This document shows positions 24,387 through 38,132 of a stretch of 64,000 nt of DNA, one piece after another. The stretch's first letter is position 1; each line of letters begins with the position of its first letter. Position numbers and translations under genes: made by a program. The DNA is taken from positions 31,042,024-31,106,023 of the forward strand of contig CAIIXF020000006.1 in assembly GCA_903813345.2 (NCBI GenBank). Reading direction: 5' to 3'. Under the pieces are notes generated by a model. The model saw only the letters and a list, made by a program, of their open reading frames with translations. It was not told the origin of the DNA and made no database searches. Source of the DNA: Owenia fusiformis. Lineage: Eukaryota > Annelida > Polychaeta > Sabellida > Oweniidae.

Positions 24387-26579
24387 AACAGCATAAAACT
24401 AGAACAAACTTTGTTGCATACAATTGCAATTGAGGATAATCAGACTCATAATGTTAAAATTGGATGCTGATTGTACATTGTATATAGCCCCAAAGAGTTC
24501 TCGCATTACAGTAGTCTTCTTGTAGAGACAGTTATGATGTTAAAGCTGGATACAAGTCTAAGAAAACCTGTTGGATATGCAGGAATTTGAGATTCCAATG
24601 TAAATGTGGGACAGTATGTGATTTGTGAAATTTGTCAAAACAGAATCTATGAAAGCTAATATATGTCTTTAAATGTAAGCACAAACTAATGGTCCTGTCA
24701 TTTTTGTTTTCCTTCACCACATTGGGATTTGAAAACTTCCCTCGTTGTAATTGTTTAGTACATGTAAGAACATGTTTATCTGAAAAATGGAAAGCATGTC
24801 ACTTGAAATTATTGAGATAAAGTACAGAAGAAAATTAAGTTGCCTTATCGATAGTATTTGTTGAATCTTCCCTAGATCAAAGTCAATTGATTTTAATATC
24901 TTTGTCCAAGATATTTCATTGAAAAATTGAAAGAAGTTTTTTCAAATGAGACATTCAATATGACCTTTGACTTCAAATGACATTTACAAAAGTTTTTTCA
25001 CTTAGCTTTCTTCCATTGCGTTTCAGTGAGTTTAAATGTCAATTCAGAAGTACAATGTAAAATAAAGATAAAATCTCTGAAAGTGTGATCTGAGTGCCAT
25101 GCACATTTCTCTACTCAGCATATCCTGGTCACACTCGTAAATCATGTAAATGCAACTAGGTCAGTTAAGAAAGTAATAACTATAGAAAGTTCAATCAATT
25201 TGAAAATATTTTACATATTGTATTATAGCTAAATGAGAACTGAGACTGAACTGAACTGAGAAATATTTTACATCTTCTATCAAAAACTGAGCATACATTA
25301 AGTAATTTGGAAATCTGACAAAGGACTGGTATCAGGATGGCGAACTGATTGTTTTTCTCTTAAACCAATTATTGAAAACATTCTGTAAAAAAACGTGGTC
25401 CTTTATGTAATGGTCACTGATTGACAACAATTTAATGTGAAAATTATTTATATATATTTTATATACTGTACTCCTGGTTAATCTTGAGACTATTAAATTT
25501 TACGAATTTTACTAAGTACACCTCTATTATGTCATATGTTCAAAGACAGGCTGCACCTTAACCTCTGTTACCAAACTCCGTGGCAGTGCTAGTCTTCAAC
25601 ATAACACTGAGGCGGGCAGATCATTTATTTTAAGTATGGCAACTTCGTAATAAATAATGGACGTAATTTTCGCAATTTTACCAATATCGGTATAGAGAAA
25701 AGTAGATATTTAAAAAAAAAATTAAATTGTTACCATTCAAAAGATGAACATTAAATTGACGATGTGTAAAATTTTCAGAATTTTTTGATGACTGAATTAA
25801 GACAAACATGTGTTCAATTCAATTCGCCATATCGATACCAATCCTTTTCAAATATATTTTACACACAGATTTTGTTACACATTTAGTAATTTACTCAGAG
25901 GCTCCTTCATTGTACTTGAATACCTTTTGATAAAGTTTAAAATATGCCATATTGTTACACTTCGAAGAAAAAGTTTTTAATTAAGATTACAATTTACAAA
26001 CACAAGTGACAAAATTGCCAGATACTAGAAGAGTATCCAAGTCCGACACTTTCACCTTTCAAAAAGAACAAATTGCATCATCTGTTTTTATTTACAGCTT
26101 TTGAAGCACCTGTGTGCTCAGCTATTATCCCATAGTGTTTGAGGGATTTAAAGATTTTCAAATAAAATAGATGTCTCACTACACTATTGCTTTATTTGTA
26201 GTGGCTGAATGTGAATTTGTTTTCAAGTAATCTTTTTTGAGATGAGAGATTATTGTTGGTTCCCTGGTGAACACATGGCAGGCATATGAGCCATCATGAC
26301 CTATCAATGTTGACTGTCATGAGAATTGAATTATATTTCAAAACATAAAATATTTTAATATTCATATTGCAAACATCAAAAGACAGGTGGTCCATATTGT
26401 GAAAATTAGTCAACATTTAAGAAAAAACATGTTGATAGCTTAGTTGGCCCTCCCTTATCAATTTAACTTTATCATCTACTTATATGTAGTTTTTTTAATA
26501 CTTTGGAGCTTCTGTAAACATGATCAGAATATATCAACAGATCAATATATTAGTATTAAGTGATGATCTGGATTAAGTA
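24387..26579. other. SR-gene 3' UTR and intergenic DNA
   Basis: AT-rich, with two AATAAA signals (25061-25066, 26161-26166). No coding signal is recognised beyond the stop. Confidence 0.6.
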
Positions 26580-26701
26580 TTAGTCTTGCTTAAAAGACCC
26601 TGTACCCCCCCCCCCTTTATCCTTCTCTCTGTATATTGCCAGGTAGAGAGTGAAGGTGAAGGGGGGGGGGGGTGGATACCGTCTTTGAGCAAGACTAATT
26701 A
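26580..26701. mobile_element. Small MITE with poly-C/poly-G arms
   Basis: TTAGTCTTGCT...AGCAAGACTAA ends enclose a long C-run and a matching G-run, so the whole 120 bp can fold into a hairpin. Confidence 0.6.
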
Positions 26702-26751
26702 GGAATTAGAACATTAGAGAATATTAGAAAAACACGAAATGAAACTAAATA

Positions 26752-27528
26752 CAGGGTGTTCACTAAGTAATGACACTGGGTCTCACATTTTGTCAAATTT
26801 TAAGGAATCTTGCTTAAATTTTCAGCATGTCTTCAAAATGCAGTTGTTTATTTGAAAAGTTTTAAACCTCATGACCTCCAAACAATGAAATATTGGTTGC
26901 CATAGCAACTTGGTGACAGGTGTGCTGACACAGACATCGATTTTTAAATTACTCAATTTTAATATTCAAGATGATGGGGTTTTACACAATTTTGAACTAT
27001 GCATTCTACAGGTTCAACAAGAAACATGCGTGACAGACTTCAAAGTAGTTTATAGAAATTGGACAGAATGCAGAGTAGTCTAGGATTTAAAAATGTAGAC
27101 TTTTCTCATTATTCACCAAATGAAATTGAACTACATTTCCATGTTATTGGACTCTTAAAGAGTCAACAGTTTCATTCTGATGAGAAAATCGTAGTGGCAG
27201 CCAGACTGAAATAAAATTAAATATGATTGGCCAAACAAATGAATATCATATCCACTGGGCATAGACCTAGAGTGCTGGATATGAACATTGTATTATTTGC
27301 AGAATAGAAGTAATATGATCGGGATTGAATATTCCTTATTGATGTTAAATGTGACGTAATAGGTGTTGTGTCAATGACCATGATACAAAATCAAAATGTA
27401 TATGATAAAATTAAGTAATTTTATTCTTGAAACATGTATGTGCACATATTATTCAAGTCTGATAATACATGTATGTGCAAAACCTAAAAAGATTTGAGAC
27501 CTAATGTCATTACTTAGTGAACACCCTG
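26752..27528. mobile_element. TA-flanked inverted-repeat element
   Basis: The ends are CAGGGTGTTCACTAAGTAAT and its exact complement, with TA at 26750-26751 and 27529-27530. It is 777 bp with no transposase seen. The CAGGGTG start is shared with the elements at 9337 and 56914, suggesting related mariner-type ends. Confidence 0.8.
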
Positions 27529-29814
27529 TATTTTAAACAATATATCATCCAGTTAAGCTTATTTTATAATCATTTGTCTATGCCATATGATAATCATGGA
27601 ATAATATGATACGGATATTCTTTTAGCTTTGCTAAAATGATGCATTGCCTATTTATAGGGTCCTGCGTAGATCATGTGTATTGAAAAATCTATTTCAACT
27701 TATTAAGGGTAGAACTGAAATCAAATGGGCAATTACTACATTCTCCATTATTTTAGAAAAACGACACGAGAGCTCTCATTTGATCAGAAAGACATGCAAA
27801 TTGAAGTTGTTATGAATATGCTGTGGAAAGAGCCCTCCATATTAAATATTAAAAGCAGCCTTATGTGTAAATGAGTCGGTAATCAAATATTGATGTTTCT
27901 TAGAATCATGACCATTAAATTAACAACCCATTTTTAAGAACTAAACAGTGCTGGTATATTGAAAAAAACTAAAAATATGTAGGCCTATTCAAAGAATCCT
28001 GTTAACCTGTTGCAGATTGAAGGGGCCTATTGTCTGGCTTACTAAAGTATATTTCTACCTGTTGATACTATTCATACCTACAACAAATGATGCATAAATG
28101 CCAACATGCAGGAATTATTGTTAAAATGACAAATTGAAGTTTAAAGAGGAAACTGTTCATAAAAGTTATTGGCATACTATACTAGTATGACCTTTTCTCA
28201 AGAAGAATTTTCAATGACGGCTGCTACATTCATAGAAGTCACCATTTGTCTTTGCTTCAACATAAATATTACTGGATTTATGAAGATTTATACTGAATTG
28301 ATTTGATTTTGGTCATGATGTTTAAATTATAAGGCAGCCATTTTTGATTTTAAGTTTGTTTCCAATGTTCGTTGTTATCACCGTGTGACTATTATTATAA
28401 CTATCGCATTCAAGGTCATATCTGTTCTGCAACATGGAACATATAAGAATTATTTGTACAAAAAACTATTTTATGCCTCTCAGTTTCTCAAAACAGTTAA
28501 ATCTAAGTGTGTCAAGAAAAATCCTTGGAAAATTGACTTGATGAGTTGTCACAGGTTCAAAATGTTGTAAGGGAATAAATCTATTGTGATATCTATTGTA
28601 ATATTACTTTGAACACAGACTTGATATGTTATCATTTTACATTGAAAGCAGTGATATTTACAAGTATATTTATTTGATAGGCAGGGGGAAAACTATTCTT
28701 CCTGGTTTATATAGTCTATATACAGATATATGAACTTAGTCAAACAACGTTTCTAATCCTATTGCATGTATCTTATAAAACACTCTAACTTTTCCTCACT
28801 TCAACATGTCATTTGAAGTGGTGGACGCAGCACATTTCCTTATAATCAGGGCCTATCATTTTACGTTTTATTGATCAGATTTTCATGTCAAATAGACAAA
28901 TGTAAACATGCTATTTTGACATCTGCCTAGTATATAGATACTAGATATCTATTGAAATACCCGAGTGGGAACAGGGTTGTAAAATTGACCCCTAGAGAAC
29001 TGTATTTCCGAAATAAAAATTTGTAATCCGCGAATGACCAATTATTAAGAATTGTGCAAAGTCAACCAGAGGAATTGTTGATGGAACCACACTACTCCTA
29101 AGTACTAAACTTTTTTAATACTTCAATTACTTTTCTCTCTGAATTATGATTTATGGTGGACAGTTTACAACTTTTAAAAGTATAGGAATTTGAGGGACTT
29201 CGGAGAGACCCAATAAGTTATGCATCGACGGTTTAGATAAAGATGAAGGTCTATGTTCCTGACGTTTATTTATAGGTTTATAGCCCAGATCCATTTCCGG
29301 CCATCAAAATAAAAAAGGGTAACTTTCCAGTTTCCACTAAGATTGGGATGTTACCTTGCCCATTGTCTACCAGTAGTGAACTATAGGTTATGTTTACTTT
29401 CATTTCACCTGCCAATTGGGGGATTATATTTGAAAGTACCTTGAACTTGCTTGAGGTTTGCCAATCAACCAGGCCCGGGGATACGACTAGCCATTCTTAA
29501 GGTCAAGTGCAACACGACTGCGCTTGCTATTGGTTTATATATGTTTATAAGTGTAGTTACAAGTCGTGACTTAAATAGTTCCATAAATAGTTAATAAAAA
29601 ATATTCTATTGCATTAATTATGTCTATCCATTACAATAAGCTAGATTTTCTATTGAAAGGTTTGAATAGGCATAGACAGTTTTAGATCGACCTAATGTGG
29701 TCACGTGTAATAACATTCATCTGATTGGCGCAATCTAAAATCGTAGTGACCCGAGTATGAAGGTCAAGGTGAGAAAATATCCAATGAAAACACGTATCTG
29801 TGAATCATAGTAAA
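27529..29814. other. Intergenic, nothing recognised
   Basis: AT-rich DNA without convincing exons, RNA genes or repeat boundaries. Confidence 0.5.
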
Positions 29815-30012
29815 ATGGGGAATCCCCTGACGAATTCTAAGAAGGAAAATTCAAAGGCAATCATTGCCGACGTATCGAAGTTTAGTTTTCATTTATCGAC
29901 CATCGAAGCAACATCGTATGCTGTTATCTGTGTTATATCTCCTGTGGTATACACCAATTACATAAAACGTTACGGAAAAGCAGACTTAGACGATCTTTTC
30001 GGAAAGCTATAA
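29815..30012 (+). CDS. Possible small membrane protein, 65 residues, unknown
   Basis: The first ATG (29815) has a good context, AAAATGG. The frame begins MGNPLTNSKKENSK, which puts Gly second, a weak hint of N-myristoylation. It contains the hydrophobic stretch SYAVICVISPVVY (about residues 36-48) that could be one membrane segment. It ends YGKADLDDLFGKL, where basic residues are followed by an acidic tail. I do not recognise a family. It could be a real micro-protein, the first exon of a longer gene, or a chance frame; there is no independent evidence of transcription. Confidence 0.35.
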   Translation: MGNPLTNSKKENSKAIIADVSKFSFHLSTIEATSYAVICVISPVVYTNYIKRYGKADLDDLFGKL

Positions 30013-30675
30013 TTTTGTCTTGGTAAGTTTACATTTTAGTTATAATATGTCTCTGGTTATTTATATCGGTACGTTGAAAGTGATGCAAATGGCCAGATGG
30101 CTTCTTATGAGCCCCGGGAACAATGATTTGCCTTTGCGTTTACAAAATGATTAGAGAGATAGCCTTTTAGTTTAGAAAGCTAGCTGGTTATAAAGCCAAT
30201 GCTTATAATTAAATGCCGAGGCTAAATCAAACTCATTTGAGTGCAATTTTGGCGGTAACGTTCTGTTCATTTTGTCTTCATAGTTTAATAATGTTAATAC
30301 CATTTAGATTTGATTTGAAAACCTATCAGTACAAAGAGCACGTACGTTTGGTCTAATGTTAGGCATATGTGAGTATAGTGACAGAAAACTTAACCGGCCA
30401 TTATCATCTCGACTAAGGTCAAGATCTTGTAGATTTATCGATTCAGTGTTTGATCAGTGCTGTTTTCTATGTCTCTGGTTTGATAACATTATTACACCTT
30501 ATAAAATTCTTCATTTTATCACCTAAACTTCTTTGATTATTATGAGTCTCGATCATAAATGATCATGTGAGAACATCATCCATGAGTCATTTTGGTTGGT
30601 GGAAATCACATGGTGACGGGCATGGTGATTTAGGGGAAAACGGGGAAATCCCCCGCATGTTGTTTACTGCAATCT
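30013..30675. other. Intergenic, nothing recognised
   Basis: No exon or repeat boundary was found between the small frame and the MITE at 30676. Confidence 0.5.
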
Positions 30676-30980
30676 CAAGGAGGATTGGCTCCCAGAGTGC
30701 AACATCGATATTCTGTCCCATATATGGGCATGTCGTGATACAAAATTTGAATTCAAACAGCCACCATTTTGTTCACTTCAGCATTTGAATCGTGAATTTT
30801 GGTCTTGTTTCCGAACGAAAAATTCCAAAACTCATGAGAAATGATCGAGATATTGGTTCGAATCTTTTGGACTGTTTATTTTGAATTTATAGTTGGTTAT
30901 AATTTCAGAAAATAACGACATTTCGACGATTTCATTGTTGGAAAATATCGAGTTTCGATCCTGGGAGCCAATCCTCCTTG
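30676..30980. mobile_element. MITE with 20-bp perfect TIR and 9-bp target duplication
   Basis: The element starts CAAGGAGGATTGGCTCCCAG and ends with the exact complement. CTGCAATCT occurs directly on both sides (30667-30675 and 30981-30989). A 9-bp duplication is typical of Mutator-like elements. Length 305 bp, no ORF of interest. A related shorter copy is at 288-417. Confidence 0.88.
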
Positions 30981-31390
30981 CTGCAATCTGTTATAGCAAG
31001 GGTTATAATAACCTGGAGATGTGCCAAACCGCAAATTTCTCGCAATTTGATTGGTTGACCTAATTTGATTTGCCATATATGGCAGTGGAATGTTGTAGTA
31101 CCCTTTTTTCTTTGAAATACCATTACTTTATTTCTCAAGAATATACTGATTTCTCAAAAACTGCTTCTGATTTCTCAAAAACTGTTACGATCATTTAGAT
31201 TTCGTGGAATCAACCACTCCCATCATTGGTCTATTGTTACTCCCGTCGAGAGCTACTTAGATTTTGAAAGTATAGGTATTTTAATCAATCGGTCGGCTTT
31301 GCCCTTATATTCATACTCATTGCTACAAGATCAGCACTCATTCTATTAATGAAAAATGCACTTACATTCTCATTGCTAGATAATTGCACT

Positions 31391-31610
31391 TATTCCCTTG
31401 GACAACAATGCATTTATGTTCTCATTGCTAGCAAGATACTTGCACGTATTCGTTCCCTTGGACAACAATGCACTTATTGATAGACACTAGCAATTGTATT
31501 CCCTTGGACAACAATGCAATTATAATTCTTATCGATAGATATTGCACTTATTCCCTTGGGCAACAATGCACCTACATTCTAGAAGATTACACTCACTCTC
31601 TTGATGAAAA
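31391..31610 (+). repeat. Minisatellite of CCCTTGGACAACAATGCA units
   Basis: The core CCCTTGGACAACAATGCA recurs at 31395, 31455, 31501 and 31553 with 46-60 bp spacing, among TTGCACTTA repeats. It lies just upstream of the first ELF3-like exon. Confidence 0.7.
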
Positions 31611-31682
31611 ATGCACTAAATCATAGTTGTAATCATAATCAATTTTTATTTCAATTTTAGAGCTATCCTGAGTTGCCGTAAG

Positions 31683-34600
31683 ATGTCTGGAAGTCCATAT
31701 CATAGAGTAAGTGTATGACCTTACATTGGAAATTGACTTCTTGAGAGGTAATCATGGCATAAATAAATAGATGCTTGATAGGGGAGATTTTGGAAAAACA
31801 AAAGTACATGTATTCGTACGTGAAAATAAACAATTCTCTTATGGTGCTATTGATTATTTTTATTACATAGGTGCCTGATGTGTCATACACTTACTTTGAT
31901 GACAGCAACACATATGATAATCTGAGTGATCCTGCCAGTCTAACACCTCAATTACTGATCACCAAAGATATGGAAATAATGGAGGATTGCAGTGATAGCA
32001 AAACATACACAGTCCTAGAGTCCTTCAAACAACAGACTGGAAATGTACCCAAGCCTACCAAGCCTCTGTCAATATCAAGTAAGTGTTAAAATTTGTGAAC
32101 GTTTTTTAGCTAATACAGGGTTTAAGTGACTAGTACATGAGGTTTTCGGTTCTTACAAAATTGATTACATGACGAAATATTTAGCATTATTCTATATAGT
32201 TTAATGATAATCATAGGTTTATCGATTTTGTTTCACTTGGATGAGACTAAATGCTTTTTTTGCTCTACCCTGTCGTTGACCAGTAATTCATGATGGAAAA
32301 GCATAGCTTTAAAATCATCCTTTATACTTGTGATGAGTACGATGATTTATTTTCATTCAAGGTGAATCGAACTTGTTAAGTTGGCAGCAGTGTCATCCTG
32401 AAAACTGGACCACCGAGCAGGTTTTGGATTGGTTGTTCTTCATGGCAGAATCAATCCAGGCAGGTGGAGATTTCCATGGAGAGAGATTCCAGGATTTCAA
32501 TGGCAAGGAAATGCGTAATCTGACAAGACTCCAGTTTCAGGAGCGTGATAATAAATATGGTGGCGCGTTGTATGACCACTTTCAACAGCTTCTACGTGGA
32601 GGTGAGACTTAGCTGTATACTTCAGTTTAATACTGTCGATAGAGTGTATTTAACATATGAACTCAACAAGTTGTTCAATAAAACTATTAATATCACTCAC
32701 ATTTCAATCACGTGATTCTTATATCATAATTTGTGTTTCCAGCTACATATAAACCACCCACCTTCAATGAAGGCCAATGTTATGATTCCTTGGAGTCTGA
32801 AGATGTTTCTGCTATGCAGACAAATATTGAGTTTTTAGGTAAGCTTTCTTGCCTTCATTTTAATTAGCTTTTGTTGCAGCTGAATTTCTTCCTCCACTAT
32901 ATGTTGTCATTGTTATGGTTTGTTTTTCGAGAAATATGAAAACATAAATATAATTGCAATGCTTCTACAGCAGTTATTTCATATCTTTTTATTTAATTAA
33001 CAGATGATAATATAAATATTAACGGTGAATGGTATGACATTGACCTGGATACTGACTTCAATCTGAATTGCGATGTCACCACTCTCTCCCCAACAACCGA
33101 GATGAAACATTCCCCAACACACAGTGATGAATCTGGATACACATCTGGAGGTATTACCTATTATTTTGATCTCACTTTATGCAATACTTTATGAAATACG
33201 ATCATTGTGGCATACAATGAACTGCAGTAATTTAATGAAATACAGTTAATATGCATAGTTTTAAGTTAAAAAGTTTAAAAGTTATTATACTTATTAACAA
33301 CCTTTTATACTGATACTTTTTATATACTGATACTTTTTAATTGTTTACTTATTACTGAGTTTTAGTGCTACTGAATTTGCTTTATTTTTGAGCTTTCTGA
33401 TTGTTATATTTACTTTTAGAATCTGACTGCAGTGACATGTTGGATGCTCAAATCCATTGCATTCCAATTCCAAAGCCTACAACTGCAACGATTCCCACAT
33501 TCCTAGATACATGGCCACCAATCACTCATTCTGCACCTGAAGTGAAGTTGGAGCATGCTGTCCCAAGGAAACGTTCAGTTGGACGACCAAGGAAGACCAG
33601 TTCGTCAAGTGAAGAGGGCTGTGATAACATCAGGAAAAGAGGCAGGAAACCTGGCCAAGGTAGTTATAGTTTGAGATAAAGTAAATTGCAAGTAATATCT
33701 CTAGTACAACTGTAGTAATTGAAACACAGAAATATTTATACAAGAAGAAATAGCAAGTCCAGCGTTTTCTGATTTTATTACATATTTATACTCATTATAA
33801 AGAACATACTCATTACACACTCATTTCTTATGTTTATAACTAAGTATATGTGTATTTTTAAAGGATCAAAGGGAAACCACTTGTGGGAGTTTATCAGGGA
33901 TCTGCTGAAGGACCCCAACTGTAGCAAGATGATTAAATGGGAGGACGAGTCTCTTGGTGTGTTCCGCTTTGTGCAGTCAGAAAATGTTGCAAAACTTTGG
34001 GGAAAGCGCAAGAACAACCCAGGAATGACATATGAGAAACTCAGCCGTGCTATGAGGTATATCTTCTCTCAGAATACCTGCTTATTGTGCTAAAAACTTA
34101 TTAAATAAGTTAAGACACAGCTTTACCTTTTGTTTCAAGAATTCCAGCTTTTTGGGCTTAATGGTTTCCAGATGCTTTCAAGAGAATTCACCTTACCTTT
34201 TGTTATTGTGCAAGTAGATTAAGTTTATTATCAAATTGTAGATTCATGTCCTGATTTGTGAAAATAGAAATTGCTATAATGTTTACATCAAATAAGATCT
34301 GCTTTTCTCTGGCTTTGACAGATTTTCACGAACAGCTGGCTACTTTTCCGCTCTTCCCACAAACAACAGGTACCCCAAGAAATTGTGTTTCAAATTTGGA
34401 GACAAGGCATATGGATGGCAGAAGGACTCCAAATATTAGGTTATTATAAAATTATTTGTAGAATGAGATCAATGTGTGACGAATGGTTACTCTTATACTT
34501 TCATGCATGATCTGTTGTCACCTGGCTTTGCTTTTGCTTCAATATTTTTTGTATGTATTAGTCCTTCGTGTTACAGCGTGTTTTAATATGAGATAAACAC

Positions 34601-35608
34601 TGCTTTTGCTTCACCATCTTTCTGTGTATGTGATCCTCTGTGATACAGTCTGTGGTAATGATATAACGCCAAGGAATGTTTTGCATTGAAATGTTATTTT
34701 GTTGCTTAAATTATGATTAATTGCCAATTCTACATTGAATGGGAAAAATAGATGAACAAAATAACCCCCAAAATAACATAGTTGTTTTCAAGGTTCTACA
34801 TCTGTATATAAACCTTTTGAAAATCGCTTTTTATCTTTGCTTATGTCAATAGTAGCAATTTATGTCCACTCAAATAGTGTACAAACCACTAACTGGCGCC
34901 TATTAAATGGATCTTTGAACAGTTCTATTAACTTTTTGGCCTCATTTGCATGACATTTACTAAGACACTAACAAATGACTCATTATAAGGAGTCCTCTGG
35001 CACCATATCTAAATTTCATCTTAATCAATTTAGTTGCATGGCCTTTTATACCATAACAGGTTCGATGTCAGACACGTTGTGCAAATATCAAATAGAATTT
35101 CTGTTAGAAATTATTTTTAAATATTGTTAATGTCATTTCAACATTTGATGAAGCACATTTATAGAAATGGGTGTTGACATACTTTATTTTCATAATGGGA
35201 TTCAAGAGCAGCAAGATGACAGTTGACATGTACACATTGATTGTTTTGAAAACAATTCAGAATACTAGATATAGTACCTGATTTCTTAGAAACTGGAGTT
35301 TTTTAGTTTAAAATACAAGTATATATGGCATGTTGACCTAACTTTGTGGCTGTAGCAAAATCACATATTTCGTTATCTACAATGTGTCAAGTGTCATTCA
35401 CTTATGAAATGTGTATATAAGTCAAACAACTTTTGAACTGTCACTAAAGTTTTTCAATAACTTTAAACTTGTGTTATTAAAACTAACTGTCATTTATTGA
35501 GATTATATTTTCTCTTTCAGACATTACTATAGCAGAGGGATCCTAGAAAAAACCGAGGGGAGGCGACTCGTGTACAAATTTGGTTCACAAGTTAATCTGA
35601 AATCGTGA
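31683..35608 (+). CDS. ELF3-like (ESE-1 type) ETS transcription factor
   Basis: An epithelial-type nuclear ETS activator. Exons: 31661-31706 (ATG at 31683), 31871-32078, 32362-32601, 32743-32838, 33004-33150, 33420-33659, 33864-34056, 35521-35608 (TGA). Phases agree and give 411 residues, close to human ELF3 (371). In order: an acidic N-terminus; a PNT/SAM domain at about 78-157 ([20 protein letters not shown] ... DHFQQLL); a Ser/acid-rich linker; AT-hook-like basic motifs at about 286-298 ([11 protein letters not shown]) and 310-318 (RKRGRKPGQ); and an ETS domain from 319 to the end ([39 protein letters not shown]). Both recognition-helix arginines are present. The combination of PNT, AT-hook and ETS is characteristic of ELF3. 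Poly(A) signals are AATAAA at 35947-35952 and ATTAAA at 36067-36072. A further 5' exon cannot be excluded. Confidence 0.93.
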
Positions 35609-38132
35609 ACTTGTATATAGCAGTGCTATAATATAGTGAACAATAGTGATGTAAATATTGTATAGACATTATTGTACATAAACATTGATCTAGCTGGTTG
35701 TTAAGACCTGCCCTAAAAATAGATAGTTGATGTGATATCATTGTGCTATGTGTGTTGTGATGAGGACGTGAAATATAATAGCTACATAGCTGCAAGTGCC
35801 ATACAATTAATTTCTTACTACTCACAGCCTCTGTATTGTGAATTTAGGTGAAACAGTTGGAAAATGTTAAGCAGTTGGAAATTCTGAAAATGTATTTCAT
35901 TTCTATCTCACATTGGGGTTTTAAAATATATTATTTTATTATATAAAATAAAAGTAGCATTGTATGACGAATATTCTATATACAGTGTATGTATGGATTT
36001 CAATATGTTATATGTATAGAAAGTTAGATATTTTATATATTGTACTGATGTACGTTACGTCTGAACATTAAACTGTGTGAATGCCTATTACTTAAAAGGT
36101 CTATTCACAAAATGTATAAAATCATGACAGGAACTAGAATTTTTCATTTTGTTTATGGTAGACACATTAAGTAAACGGTGAATTTTTGATACTCTGCAAA
36201 AGAGAATCTTCATTTCGGAATATTTAGACATTTCATATTTATCGACTTTATCAGTATGTTCTATGAGTTGAATGAATAATTGTAGTTTTCTGACAATGGT
36301 TAAGCTAGTATTTCCCAATTGGGGACCACGTATGTGAACATTTTTGATTGTATATTCAACTGTATATTAAAAATAGATATGCTTGTATTTTTATACTGTA
36401 TAGCCTATATTGTAAATATATTTTTTATACATAATATACCTGTATATAAAGTTAACCTATTATTGTTTGCTAATTATTTCCCCCCAAAAATGATTTCAGG
36501 ACATCTATGTCAAATCACTACTTCTATATCTAGTATATTCTTCTTTACTCCCGTCTCAATATTCGAATTAAGTGAAACTACATACATACGAACGTTAAAC
36601 AAAAATGTACTATTCTTCACAATTCTGTTCTTTCTTTCATGATAACACCAAGTGTATTTTGTTTTCAATGTTAACTTTTAAATGCCATGTATACAATTTA
36701 ACCCCATTCTTTTTCTACCATATATATTATGTATACTAGAATAGAATTTAGAATCAGTGCCATTAATCAGTCCTTTACATTTGTGACGTTGTGTAGCTTC
36801 CCTGCAAGTGGGATTCCCACAATTATTGATGTGTAAATGCGTAAGTATTGGGAATACAACTTCAATAGTGGTAAATGATCGTTTGCACCGAGTACCAGAA
36901 TAAACCCATACAACACGATCTCTTAATAAGAACCAAAAAGATGGAGCAACATATAGCAAAATAAAAAAATGTACCAACATCTATTGTGTAAATGCGACGC
37001 AGCGTTACACCTATCCTTCACTCTGCTGGTTACGGTGTTACAAAATAAATGTTTGCTACACCACATGTGAATAGTAGAATCAAAGTGTTTGAAATTTTTA
37101 TACTGGAATGGAATTTTTCTGTTTTTCTCGAAATATACATGTTGGTGTAAACTGAGACCCTAATTCCAACGGGTTTAAGTTGAAAATCTCCTTCCATGGG
37201 ACGTTCATCCATTTACAGATTTATATACGAGCCAAGGAGGCCCTAGTTTATTGCGGTTAATTGTGACCAGGATGTAAATATCAAAATAATACAATATTGC
37301 AAAGCGCTGGCAACTTGTGAATCATACAACACAAGTTTCATTTTCAATGAATTATATTGAAAGTATTGAAATCGAAACTGATTCAAGATGACCTCATCAG
37401 TGAGATAACTGCTTGTATAAAAGCTTAAATCATTTATCATATTCTATTAGGTTTAGGGAAGTACTCATGTATATATCAACCATATGTCAAAGCAAGGAAA
37501 CAAAACGATGATAAACATGATAATACGTGGGCTACGTTATCCATAAGTACTCTTAAAGTGTTTGCTCTTATGTCATGGAACGATGAAAGGTCCTGGGCGT
37601 CTATTGTGAAAAACCTTGAGGGGGTGTATCTCAAGACTATACCGATCAAAAGTCGAAGCGTAGGTCAAGGAATGCATTACTAAATATTTAAATGCCCTAT
37701 TGCTCCGAGTTGATAAGAACTCTTGAAATACAAGCACCTGCGTATCTTAGAGCTTCAAAGTTACCCCGTTAAGGTCAACGTGACACACATTTTCCGCAAG
37801 ATTTCGATACATCGTTGGAAAGCTAGAATTTCAGCTAGAAGAGCGAAAGTTCAATGTCGTCACCAAGTAAATTTAGTAAACTATCATATTTATACAGGGT
37901 ATCCCAAAGTAACACACCCCTCTGCTTTTGGAATAACCATAGACGTCTTTGGAATAACATTCTTCCAGATTTAGAGAAATTGAGAGGAAAGCTTTCCGCC
38001 TACATGTAGGTAAGTTGCAGGGTTAGGTCGTCCAAAGTTCAATTTTTAATACATCATGACTGTGATTGTATTATGATAATCATGATAATATCAACTTTAT
38101 GTGACACAAATATAATTTTTCTATATGTCCAT
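35609..38132. other. ELF3-like 3' UTR and intergenic DNA
   Basis: 3' UTR to about 36090, then AT-rich DNA. CAGGGTATCCCAAAGTAACA at about 37898 resembles a transposon end, but I found no partner. No exon is recognised. Confidence 0.5.

Noticed and set aside
29800-29814. Upstream extension of the small frame to 29800
   Set aside because: The codon at 29800 is GTG; the first real ATG in good context is 29815.
31391-31610. Regularly spaced repeats resembling a CRISPR array
   Set aside because: The genome is animal, spacing is irregular, spacers resemble each other and no cas genes exist. It is a minisatellite.
37898-37920. Single transposon-like end CAGGGTATCCCAAAGTAACA
   Set aside because: No matching inverted end was found nearby, so an element cannot be delimited.
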